From: an uncultured Mobiluncus sp.
GTDB taxonomy: Bacteria; Actinomycetota; Actinomycetes; Actinomycetales; Actinomycetaceae
Length of the DNA: 24,722 bases
Reading direction: 5' to 3'
Assembly (NCBI RefSeq): GCF_902488535.1
Contig: NZ_CABTWO010000025.1
Location: forward strand, 1 to 24,722
Below, piece after piece: positions 1 to 6,172 of this stretch; position 1 is the first letter of the stretch, and every line of letters begins with the position of its first letter. The position numbers were made by a program, and so were the translations under genes. The notes under the pieces are model-generated. The model was not told where the DNA came from. It saw only the letters and a program-made list of their open reading frames with translations, and searched no databases.

Positions 1-13
1 GGAGCATATGGGT

Positions 14-58
14 GTTCGTAGTTTTTCTTAGCGGCTTGCCCGCTTAGAAAAACAGAAC
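14..58. repeat. long imperfect inverted repeat (hairpin)
   Basis: A 14-bp stem (21-34 with 40-53, one T-T mismatch) encloses a 5-nt loop. GTTC at 14-17 and GAAC at 55-58 extend it outward after a small asymmetric bulge. The outer stem is T5 on the left and A5 on the right, the reverse of an intrinsic terminator, and neither strand has a clear T run after the hairpin. It lies about 100 bp downstream of tRNA-Leu, so a role as an atypical terminator or processing signal is possible. No gene is visible in 1-155. Confidence 0.6.
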
Positions 59-155
59 GGGACCCCATTTCTGCGACTGAGAGGCATCCCCCCGAACGCC
101 GCCAGACCTCGCGCGCTTACAGAGTGTAACAAAAGCGGCAGGTAACAAACAGTAG

Positions 156-236
156 TGGGCGAGAGGGGACTCGAACCCCCACGTCAAAGACACAGGAACC
201 TAAATCCTGCGCGTCTACCAATTCCGCCACTCGCCC
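156..236 (-). tRNA. tRNA-Leu (anticodon UAG)
   Basis: The reverse complement folds as a class II tRNA. The acceptor stem GGGCGAG pairs with CTCGCCC, the discriminator is A, the D arm contains GGTAGA, and the T arm has GTTCGAGTC. The anticodon stem CAGGA/TCCTG carries loop TTTAGGT, giving anticodon TAG (Leu, CUN codons). CCA is not encoded. A TATAGG box lies 6 nt upstream (242-247), but no convincing -35 accompanies it. Confidence 0.93.
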
Positions 237-261
237 GGGCGCCTATACAGTGTAGCGGATT

Positions 262-885
262 TCAAGCTAAATCCGTGAGCGTGATGTCCGCTAGTCGCGG
301 GGTCGGCAAATCCTCGCCGGAATCAGGGGGAGCCGGTGTCGCTTTCTTGGCGGCATCAATCAAATCTTCCAGCGGTTTCGCGTTGCGAATCCAGCCTTCG
401 GGCGAGGGCCATTCGGCTTGTGGACCGGGCGGTTCCGAACCTGCCGCTACCTTCGCCAGCAGAGCGTTGCGCGCAAAACACCACTTGGCCCGGGCAAAAT
501 CATCCAAGCCGCGCGAATCCAAAATATCCACAATCGGCGGCAACATCCGCACGCAGTTCGCGTAAGCCTGGGGCGAGGAGAACTGCCAAGTCGGGTAAAC
601 CCACTTCCGATCCAGAGTCCGGAACCCCAACAGGCGCCCGTCCCGCACTGCTTTCATAATCGCTTGGCGGGACACTCCCAGCCAGTCGCAAACAGTACCG
701 GTCCGACAAACGGGCCCCACCAGACTATTGAGCGACATCGGCGCCGCCAGGAAAGCTTGGGCAAAGCGCGCCAGCCGATGCATATTTTCCCGGCTGGCAT
801 CGGCGTAAGCGCGTGGGCGAGCCAATAGCATCGTGCGGATGGTCTCTAAAAATTGTTCCTCTTCGTCGGTAAGTTCTCTCCGCAC
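262..885 (-). CDS. helix-turn-helix protein, excisionase/MerR-like HTH with possible toxin-binding-like C-terminus
   Basis: A 207-aa protein starting at GTG 885, with an AAAGG Shine-Dalgarno sequence just upstream. Residues about 62-100 read as a winged-HTH unit of the kind found in excisionases and some antitoxins: a conserved 'WLGVSRQAIMKAVRDGRLLG' helix pair, then a basic turn and 'VYPTWQF'. The C-terminal third contains W and 'SPEGWI...LEDLIDAAKKA' elements that resemble the short DUF2384/ParS-like region of MbcA-type antitoxins; this similarity is weak. The gene starts 15 nt after the VKOR stop codon, so the two are probably co-transcribed. No toxin-like partner (RES domain) is adjacent. 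DNA binding is likely; the specific role is unknown. Confidence 0.7.
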   Translation of the reverse strand: MRRELTDEEEQFLETIRTMLLARPRAYADASRENMHRLARFAQAFLAAPMSLNSLVGPVCRTGTVCDWLGVSRQAIMKAVRDGRLLGFRTLDRKWVYPTWQFSSPQAYANCVRMLPPIVDILDSRGLDDFARAKWCFARNALLAKVAAGSEPPGPQAEWPSPEGWIRNAKPLEDLIDAAKKATPAPPDSGEDLPTPRLADITLTDLA

Positions 886-900
886 CGCTTCGCCTTTCGG

Positions 901-1647
901 TCAGAATAAGTAAACAAGTTTGTCTGATAGCGTCACTGCTACCACCAAGACTATCAAAAGCAAGATAATCGCGGTAATAAGCCAGCGTTGCGCCACCCAA
1001 ACGCGGGCGAACCCGGTGTCGGGAAACAGCCAGCCGAGCCGCATCAGCGCCGCTCCGAGCTGCACCCACAGGATGATTGTGCACATCCAGACGATAAAAC
1101 AGAACGGGCACAACTTCGTGAACTCAAAAATGGATTGGTGCAGGAAAAATACAATCAACGCCAGCGCTGCGGTCAGTCCCGCCTCGATCAGCACCACCAG
1201 CCAGCGTGGCACCCTCCCGCCGAACCAAGCCATGAACACGCCTGCCAAACCGGCGAACAAACCGACTCCGACCAGTGCGTTAGGGATGCCAAACAGCAGG
1301 TGAGCCTGCCAGGTCGTCAGCGAAGCGGAGCAGCCAATCAGCGGATTCAAATCGCATCCGAGATGCGCCGTGGGCTGTTTCAGCGTCTGGATTTCGGACA
1401 GCACCAGTTCCGCGCTCGCCGCCATCGCGATGACCGCCAGCACGATTAGCAGCACGAGGGTGGGGATGCTGGGCCGGGTTGCGCAAGCGTCCGGGGTTTC
1501 CGTATCGGCCGTTTCTGCTGGGTTCACAAGGGAGGTCGCGCTGGCCACCTCTGCCGGGTTCGCCGCCACGTCCGGCGCGGGCGTTGGCGCTGGGCTCGGC
1601 GAGTGTGAGGAATCCGGGGCCGTCGCGTCATCGGGTTCTTGCTTCAT
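901..1647 (-). CDS. vitamin K epoxide reductase (VKOR) family membrane oxidoreductase
   Basis: A 248-aa integral membrane protein. Residues 1-58 are a Pro/Ala/Ser-rich, low-complexity cytoplasmic tail. The VKOR domain spans about 60-240 with five hydrophobic segments. It has the loop cysteine pair C98 and C106 and the active-site motif CPFC (C180, C183) at the start of a transmembrane helix. The fused thioredoxin domain found in some bacterial VKORs is absent. In Actinomyces, VKOR re-oxidises the DsbA-like MdbA, which forms disulfides in exported pilins; the same role is inferred here, but no dsbA-like gene is in view. ATG 1647 lies 7 nt behind a TAGAAT box, so the transcript may be leaderless. 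The HTH gene follows in the same direction. Confidence 0.9.
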   Translation of the reverse strand: MKQEPDDATAPDSSHSPSPAPTPAPDVAANPAEVASATSLVNPAETADTETPDACATRPSIPTLVLLIVLAVIAMAASAELVLSEIQTLKQPTAHLGCDLNPLIGCSASLTTWQAHLLFGIPNALVGVGLFAGLAGVFMAWFGGRVPRWLVVLIEAGLTAALALIVFFLHQSIFEFTKLCPFCFIVWMCTIILWVQLGAALMRLGWLFPDTGFARVWVAQRWLITAIILLLIVLVVAVTLSDKLVYLF

Positions 1648-1654
1648 GAGGATT

Positions 1655-1660
1655 ATTCTA
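1655..1660 (-). promoter_or_regulatory. -10 box of VKOR gene, leaderless geometry
   Basis: TAGAAT on the minus strand, followed by 7 nt and then the ATG at 1647. No Shine-Dalgarno sequence is recognisable and no convincing -35 is seen. The start codon sits where transcription would begin. Confidence 0.5.
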
Positions 1661-1893
1661 ACTTTTTTGTCCGCTCACCGAACCCAGTGTTCCCAAATAG
1701 CGCTGAAACGAGGCAACCACCACGACGGCCGCAGCGCAGCTCAGAAAAATCGTCGCAGCACACCCCACCCGGAACCGCCATAAAAACACCGAGACCCCCG
1801 CAACGTACTTGTGCGCCCGAACCCAACGAACTCGTTACGGGTTTAGCCGACAAACCCACCGAAATCCGGCCCGAGCCGCTTACCTAGTTCAGT
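1661..1893. other. non-coding spacer between VKOR gene and tRNA-Thr
   Basis: About 230 bp with no credible gene; reading frames across it are proline/arginine-rich and lack start signals. It holds the divergent upstream regions of the VKOR gene (left) and the tRNA-Thr transcript (right). No strong repeat or hairpin was seen. Confidence 0.5.
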
Positions 1894-1922
1894 TTGTCAC
1901 GAGCGGTAGAATCCTGTAAACT
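1894..1922 (+). promoter_or_regulatory. sigma-70-type promoter for tRNA-Thr/tRNA-Met/rpmG
   Basis: TTGTCA (1894-1899), a 17-bp spacer, then TAAACT (1917-1922). Predicted transcription begins near 1929, about 5 nt before tRNA-Thr. This is the best-formed promoter in the window. Confidence 0.8.
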
Positions 1923-1933
1923 AAACTTTCGTT

Positions 1934-2006
1934 GCCCCGGTAGCTCAGTCGGCAGAGCGTCTCCATGGTAAGGAGAAGGTCCAGAGTTCGATTCTCTGCC
2001 GGGGCT
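1934..2006 (+). tRNA. tRNA-Thr (anticodon GGU)
   Basis: A 73-nt cloverleaf. The acceptor stem GCCCCGG pairs with CCGGGGC, with discriminator T. Anticodon stem TCTCC/GGAGA carries loop ATGGTAA, giving GGT. The T arm contains GTTCGATTC. CCA is not encoded. It is the first element of the tRNA-Thr / tRNA-Met / rpmG transcript. Confidence 0.95.
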
Positions 2007-2043
2007 CGCTTCACGCTTGACGGTTCGCGCCGCTGAGCAGCGA

Positions 2044-2117
2044 GGCGGGGTAGCTCAGTTGGTGAGAGCGCACGACTCATAATCGTGAGGTCGAGGGTTC
2101 GAATCCCTCCCCCGCTA
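2044..2117 (+). tRNA. tRNA-Met (anticodon CAU, elongator)
   Basis: A 74-nt cloverleaf. The acceptor stem GGCGGGG pairs with CCCCGCT (terminal G-U), with discriminator A. Anticodon stem CACGA/TCGTG carries loop CTCATAA, giving CAT. The anticodon stem lacks the three consecutive G-C pairs of initiator tRNA, so this is the elongator form. It lies 37 nt after tRNA-Thr. Confidence 0.93.
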
Positions 2118-2170
2118 CGAACCCGAAACGGGTAACCGCAGGGGATAAGCGATTAGAAAGAAGTAAAACA

Positions 2171-2341
2171 GTGGCTGCAAAATCGAAAGACATTCGCCCG
2201 AAGATTACGTTGGCGTGCTCTGAATGCAAGGAGCGCAACTACATCACCAAGAAGAACCGGCGCAACACCCCGGATCGCTTGGAGCTGAACAAGTACTGCC
2301 CGCGCTGCAAGAAGTCCACGTCGCATAAGGAAACCCGCTAA
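2171..2341 (+). CDS. rpmG: 50S ribosomal protein L33
   Basis: A 56-aa protein starting at GTG 2171 (MAAKSKDIRP...). It is a zinc-ribbon form with two CxxC pairs at C16/C19 and C43/C46, and it has the L33 features NYITKKNRRNTPDRLEL and the KYCPRC knuckle. A weak AGAAG Shine-Dalgarno sequence lies 8 nt upstream. It probably shares the tRNA-Thr promoter and is followed by a strong terminator. In many actinobacteria rpmG lies close to secE-nusG; here they are about 13 kb apart. Confidence 0.97.
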   Translation: MAAKSKDIRPKITLACSECKERNYITKKNRRNTPDRLELNKYCPRCKKSTSHKETR

Positions 2342-2360
2342 GCGGTTTTTCACAAGCTTC

Positions 2361-2392
2361 CCGGCGTCGCCGTTACGGTGACGCCGGTTTTT
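2361..2392 (+). terminator. intrinsic terminator after rpmG
   Basis: A 12-bp GC-rich stem (2361-2372 with 2376-2387, one G-T pair), a TTA loop and a TTTTT tail. It closes the tRNA-Thr/tRNA-Met/rpmG transcript. Confidence 0.92.
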
Positions 2393-2650
2393 CGTGTCTC
2401 GCGAGCGGGGTCACAAGCCCGGGTGGTGGTTTTCGGGGTTTGCGAACGTGGGGTGTGGCTATTTGGGGATTAGACCGGGGTTGGTGGTTATATATGTCAG
2501 CTACCCCGATTTAATCTCGGATTTCGGTCGCTTTGGGGATGTGCTGAGGTCCAGGGCAGGGAGGCTCGGAGGTGAGTCGCTTGGTGCTGATTCAATCTAG
2601 GTTCGGGGAGCCGCAGATAGGCTTAGGGCGCCAGACAGAGGTTAAGAAAG
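2393..2650. other. non-coding G-rich intergenic region
   Basis: About 260 bp between the rpmG terminator and the terminator of the cell-wall-binding gene. No credible gene is present. The plus strand carries GGGG runs at 2407, 2435, 2450, 2465 and 2477, the last four at 12-15-nt intervals, which could form a long-loop G-quadruplex. A 68-codon open frame here has no ribosome binding site and no family resemblance. Confidence 0.5.
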
Positions 2651-2678
2651 TTGGGGGGCGGCCGCAGCCGCCCCCCAA
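2651..2678 (-). terminator. intrinsic terminator of the cell-wall-binding gene
   Basis: A perfect 12-bp stem (2651-2662 with 2667-2678) with a 4-nt loop. It lies 12 nt downstream of the minus-strand gene that ends at 2691. On the minus strand it is followed by a T-rich tail (CTTTCTT). Confidence 0.8.
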
Positions 2679-2690
2679 ACTAAGAGAAAC

Positions 2691-4163
2691 CTAACCGAGC
2701 AAGGTATCCAGAGAAATCAGCACAGCGTCAGAAATGACACCCTTGCCGCCGATGCCCTTGAAGTCCTTGACAGCCGACTTCTTCGCCTTCTTGACGTACT
2801 CAGAGGTCACCAGAGGAGCTGTTTCCTTGCTGACCAGGACCACGGGACCTTGCAGCTTAGCCTTGTTGTCCAAGTAGCCGGCTACGGAAGCGTCCGCGAA
2901 AGCGGTGCCGTTAGCGCCGTAAACAAACTTTGCGTCCTTGCCACCGGGGTAGGCAGCTTCAGCGATAAGCGCAGCAGTCTCGAAACGAGTATTTCCGCCG
3001 ATGCGCATTTCCTTGGCGCTGGCTGCGTACTTGTCAATAGCTGCCTGGGTCGGGCCGTCTTTCTTAGCCTTGTCAGCGGCGGTTAGAGCAGCCTGAACCT
3101 TCTTGAGTTCTACTGTGGATTCAGCCTTTTGCACATCTGTCAGCTTGGGGTCGGCTTGATTCTTTGCGTCAATCGCCGCTTGACCCAAGAAGGTCATGGC
3201 ATCCGTGGTGTCCTTGGCAGCCGCGAGGGCATCAGCCTGAGTGCCCGGTGCGCCGGCCCCGTCAACAGAGAAAATCTTTTCCGTACCGGCATCGCTGGCG
3301 ATATCGCTGGGCAGAACCTTCGGGAAGGTGGTCTCTACAGCAGCTTTCTTAGCAGCATCTAAGCTAGCCTTGGTCGCAAATGCCTCGAGGTCAGTGCCCT
3401 TGTCGACCGTGTACCAACCCTCTAGGGCCATGTGAGCCTGCCGTGAAGCTTTCTCAAGGTCGGCCTTTGCCATGGCTGTGGCTTCCGTAGCATCGCCCTT
3501 GCCAAGCTTCGCCGCGGCACTCAGCTCCGATGCGGTCACGGCAGACTTACCGCCCAGAGCCACGACCTCCTTGGGCTGCAAACGCTTAATTTCGGCAGCG
3601 GTAGAGGCGGGCAAAGTGCCGGAGCCGTTGGTCAGCAAGATTGGACCCTTGTCAGGCATCTGACCCCCCACCAAGGCATCAACCAAAGTCATGCCATTAG
3701 CTAGGTAGACCTTAGAGCCATCGTTATCCGTCGGGTGCAGCCGCTTAGAAATGGCAACTGCCGTGTCGTAGCGGGTAGCCCCGCTGACGCGCTCAAAAGT
3801 GATGTCTCCAGAAACTGCCTTGGCGGCCTCGTCACTGACTCCAGCAACACCGCCAAGAACCACCACGTGCTTGGTTTTCAGCTCCGCAATGGTCGCTTTG
3901 ACCAGGGCTTTCACTCCATCGTTATTGTTGAGCAAGAGAACCGGGCCGCCGGGCAGTTTGCCGCCAGCCACCGCGTCAACCTGTTCGTCGCCGCGAGCCA
4001 AGTACACCGTATCGGCAGTGCCGAAAGCCTTGGCCACCTGAATCGCAGTCTCGTACCGGTTGTCTCCGGCGTAACGTTGCGCGTCAGCCGCCACCGCGCT
4101 CATCGGCACGGTCATAGCCAGGGCAGCCGCTGCCGCCCCGAAAGTCAAAACAGACTTCTTCAT
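2691..4163 (-). CDS. secreted protein with three cell-wall-binding repeats (CW_binding_2)
   Basis: A 490-aa protein starting at ATG 4163, with an AGGAAA Shine-Dalgarno sequence. An N-terminal signal peptide (MKK plus an Ala-rich core) has a probable signal peptidase I site after AVAA near residue 26. Two adjacent CW_binding_2-type repeats follow (about 29-118 and 126-215), each with R-Y-x-G/S-x-x-R-Y-x-TA, an 'ILLTN'-like strand and 'VVxLGG' signatures. Residues about 216-385 are a Lys/Ala/Asp-rich, largely helical stretch. A third repeat (about 386-490, starting RIGGNTRFETA) ends the protein. In clostridia this family anchors proteins non-covalently to cell-wall polymers. No enzymatic domain or LPXTG motif is seen, so a structural or adhesive surface role is inferred. 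Stands alone, with its own terminator. Confidence 0.88.
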   Translation of the reverse strand: MKKSVLTFGAAAAALAMTVPMSAVAADAQRYAGDNRYETAIQVAKAFGTADTVYLARGDEQVDAVAGGKLPGGPVLLLNNNDGVKALVKATIAELKTKHVVVLGGVAGVSDEAAKAVSGDITFERVSGATRYDTAVAISKRLHPTDNDGSKVYLANGMTLVDALVGGQMPDKGPILLTNGSGTLPASTAAEIKRLQPKEVVALGGKSAVTASELSAAAKLGKGDATEATAMAKADLEKASRQAHMALEGWYTVDKGTDLEAFATKASLDAAKKAAVETTFPKVLPSDIASDAGTEKIFSVDGAGAPGTQADALAAAKDTTDAMTFLGQAAIDAKNQADPKLTDVQKAESTVELKKVQAALTAADKAKKDGPTQAAIDKYAASAKEMRIGGNTRFETAALIAEAAYPGGKDAKFVYGANGTAFADASVAGYLDNKAKLQGPVVLVSKETAPLVTSEYVKKAKKSAVKDFKGIGGKGVISDAVLISLDTLLG

Positions 4164-4188
4164 GTTTGTGTTTCCTAACTTGTTGGGT

Positions 4189-4209
4189 GGATGAATTCCA
4201 AACTCATCC
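4189..4209 (-). promoter_or_regulatory. small hairpin in the 5' leader of the cell-wall-binding gene
   Basis: Perfect 6-bp stem GGATGA/TCATCC with a 9-nt loop, about 26 nt upstream of the start codon. A TACTAT box on the minus strand (4238-4243) could be the -10, but no matching -35 is evident. If so, the hairpin lies in the mRNA leader. Confidence 0.3.
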
Positions 4210-4346
4210 TATTGATAACTTCTGAATCTCGCAGGGCATAGTACAGTGCCTACGCCCCTAATACGTCTCAGAAGAGCGGATTCTTACAGACACAATTAAC
4301 TATATCATACGCGTATTTTAGAAACTGCCATCCGGCTGCAGTGGGT

Positions 4347-4352
4347 TAGACT
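4347..4352 (+). promoter_or_regulatory. -10 box of trpS, leaderless geometry
   Basis: TAGACT, then the 6-nt spacer TAAACG, then GTG 4359. No Shine-Dalgarno sequence lies upstream of the GTG. The 15 nt from 4346 onward recur exactly upstream of the YjgR-type ATPase gene near 22806. Confidence 0.6.
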
Positions 4353-4358
4353 TAAACG

Positions 4359-5498
4359 GTGAGTGAAGAAACGACGAAAGACGAAAACCTGGCGGCCAGC
4401 GAGACGGAAATCCGCGCCACCTTGAAAGCTGCTCAGGAAACCTCGAAAGCGATTGAAGCCGACATCGCGGCGGGAAACGTTGGAAAGTACCGCATTCTGA
4501 CGGGCGACCGGCCCACCGGATTCCTGCACATCGGGCACTATTTCGGCACCTTGAAAACGCGGGTGGACCTGCAGAACCTGGGCATCGACACGACTGTGCT
4601 CATCGCGGACTACCAGGTCATCACCGATCGGGACAACCTCGGCAACGTGCGCGAATACGTGTTGAACCTGGTGGCGGATTACCTAGCGGCGGGGATTGAC
4701 CCCGAAAAATCCACGATTTTCTGCCATTCTCAGATTCCGGCCATTCACGAAATGCTGGTCATTTTCCTGTCCCTGGTAACCGAGGCGGAGCTGCACCGCA
4801 ACCCGACGGTGAAAGCCGAGCTGGAAGCCGCCGAGCGTCCCATGTCCGGGCTGCTGTTGACATACCCGGTGCATCAGGCCGCGGACATCCTGTGTGCCAA
4901 GGCGAACCTGGTGCCGGTGGGTCAGGATCAGCTGCCGCACCTGGAGCAAACCCGCGTGGTCGCCAAGCGGTTCAACAAACGTTACCCGCAGCGCGACCCC
5001 AAGACTGGCAAAAAGACCGGGCGCGGCGTGTTGCCGATGGCGCAGGGCCTGCTGGGGCAGGGCGCGATGATCCTCGGCACCGATGGCCAAAAGATGAGCA
5101 AGTCGCGGCACAACACGGTGGAGCTGCGCGCCAGCGAGGACGACACCGCAAAAATCCTGAAAAAGGCCGTGACCGATTCCGACCGTCAAATCACTTATGA
5201 CCCCGTCCACCGTCCCGAAGTGTCGAACCTGCTGCTCGTTGCCTCGCTGTGTACCGGGCGGACGCCCGAGGATATCGCCGCGGAAATCGGTGCGGGCGGC
5301 GGTGGGGCGCTGAAAGCCCTGGTGACCGAGGCGCTGAACGAACACTTGCGCCCGCTGCGTCAGCGCCGCGCCGAACTGATGCGCGACGAAGGCTACCTGT
5401 GGAGCGTGTTGGCGCGCGGCAACGAAAAAGTCCGCGACGAATCCAGCGATGTGCTGCGTGAAATGAAGACCGCTATGGGAATGAACTACGGGGTCTGA
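4359..5498 (+). CDS. trpS: tryptophanyl-tRNA synthetase
   Basis: A 379-aa class Ic synthetase charging tRNA-Trp in the cytoplasm. The HIGH motif is at residues 57-60 (RPTGFLHIGHYFGTL) and KMSKS at 245-249. The 'ADYQVITDR' and 'PVGQDQLPHLEQTR' blocks are typical of TrpRS and distinguish it from TyrRS. An acidic, helical extension of about 43 residues precedes the catalytic domain, longer than in most TrpRS. GTG 4359 is preferred because of the -10 box spacing and the absence of a Shine-Dalgarno sequence. Its stop codon overlaps the start of the next gene (TGATG), implying translational coupling. Confidence 0.96.
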   Translation: MSEETTKDENLAASETEIRATLKAAQETSKAIEADIAAGNVGKYRILTGDRPTGFLHIGHYFGTLKTRVDLQNLGIDTTVLIADYQVITDRDNLGNVREYVLNLVADYLAAGIDPEKSTIFCHSQIPAIHEMLVIFLSLVTEAELHRNPTVKAELEAAERPMSGLLLTYPVHQAADILCAKANLVPVGQDQLPHLEQTRVVAKRFNKRYPQRDPKTGKKTGRGVLPMAQGLLGQGAMILGTDGQKMSKSRHNTVELRASEDDTAKILKKAVTDSDRQITYDPVHRPEVSNLLLVASLCTGRTPEDIAAEIGAGGGGALKALVTEALNEHLRPLRQRRAELMRDEGYLWSVLARGNEKVRDESSDVLREMKTAMGMNYGV

Positions 5499-5827
5499 TG
5501 GAACCGGACGACAAGAAGCCAGAGGACTTGATTCGGCGCCGCGACCATGCCCAGGCCGTGGCCGACCGGATGGTGGAACGCGCCCTGTGGATTATCAACC
5601 TGGACAACCAGGATGCGTCGGTGAGCCCGGAAACCCGCGATGAGCTGGTCGATGAGACGACGGATATGCTGCTGGAATGGGCTTATGAGGTCGGGGAAGA
5701 TTCTTTCCGGGCCGGCGAGTTCAAAGGGCGTTCCGGGGCGGCGGGGGAGAACAAGCCCTATCCGTCCTCGCCCGCGAAAGCTAATCCGCAGCGGTTGGGG
5801 CGCCGCGACTATCTGTTAGACGAGTAG
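5498..5827 (+). CDS. hypothetical protein coupled to trpS
   Basis: A 109-aa acidic, soluble protein with no signal peptide or membrane segment. Its ATG overlaps the trpS TGA stop (TGATG), so it is probably translated by re-initiation after trpS. Residues about 10-75 look helical ('AQAVADRMVERALWIINLDNQ', then 'DELVDETTDMLLEWAYEVGE' after a short break). The last 35 residues are Gly/Pro/Ser-rich and likely disordered. I do not recognise a family. The overlap and its codon usage, which resembles trpS, argue that it is a real gene. Confidence 0.7.
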   Translation: MEPDDKKPEDLIRRRDHAQAVADRMVERALWIINLDNQDASVSPETRDELVDETTDMLLEWAYEVGEDSFRAGEFKGRSGAAGENKPYPSSPAKANPQRLGRRDYLLDE

Positions 5828-5832
5828 GCGCG

Positions 5833-5989
5833 TTCACAAGCGCGGGTCGCCAGCGCGTTCGGAGGTTTATTCACAAGGGCGGGTCACGAGTGCGTCCGGA
5901 GGCTCGCCGGGTTTGTCGCCACCACACCGCAGGTCACGCCGGTTTTGCGGTACGTCCACTAGCGCGGGTCGCGAGCGCGTCCGGCGGCT
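5833..5989. repeat. three degenerate 35-bp direct repeats
   Basis: Units at 5833-5867, 5870-5904 and 5955-5989 share the pattern TCACAAG-S-GCGGGTCRC followed by AGYGCGTYCGG and GGYT. Roughly 27-30 of 35 positions match between pairs. The first two are almost contiguous and the third is 50 bp further on. Shorter pieces of the pattern (TCACAAG plus CGGG) recur near 2411 and 8911. Not CRISPR: the units are imperfect and their spacing is irregular. Confidence 0.65.
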
Positions 5990-6124
5990 CGGTCGGTCAC
6001 GTCACCAGCGACCCGACCTCACTTGTGCGCTAACTCTGATAGTGCGCGTTTGCGTCAGTTCGCCCGCCGCACAAGTCCGGACATCGCCACAGTAGCGTAC
6101 GACACCGCAACACCGCAGGTCACG
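5924..6124. repeat. exact 15-bp direct repeat pair
   Basis: ACACCGCAGGTCACG occurs at 5924-5938 and again at 6110-6124. No coding function was seen. Confidence 0.6.
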
Positions 6125-6139
6125 TCGACCTTACGCGAC

Positions 6140-6169
6140 GAACCCCGACGCAACGAACCCCGACGCAAC
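6140..6169. repeat. tandem 15-bp duplication
   Basis: GAACCCCGACGCAAC is repeated head-to-tail at 6140-6154 and 6155-6169, ending 3 bp before the glgX stop codon. It looks like a recent slippage duplication. Confidence 0.75.
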
Positions 6170-6172
6170 GCC

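Larger units (their letters stand above)
5828..6172. other. non-coding region rich in short direct repeats
   Basis: 345 bp between the small gene after trpS and the end of glgX, with no credible gene and no clear terminator. It contains three related 35-bp units and two sets of 15-bp direct repeats, listed separately. The composition is C/G-rich with frequent CACG, GTCG and CGAC. Confidence 0.55.

Noticed and set aside
256..275. Terminator after the HTH gene
   Set aside because: Only a 7-bp AT-rich stem, with no T run on the minus strand; not distinguishable from chance.
2394..2600. 68-codon open frame in the G-rich spacer
   Set aside because: No start signal and no family resemblance; Gly/Arg bias simply reflects the G runs.
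5833..5989. Possible CRISPR array
   Set aside because: The three units are imperfect, two are nearly contiguous and the third is 50 bp away; there are no uniform spacers and no cas genes.
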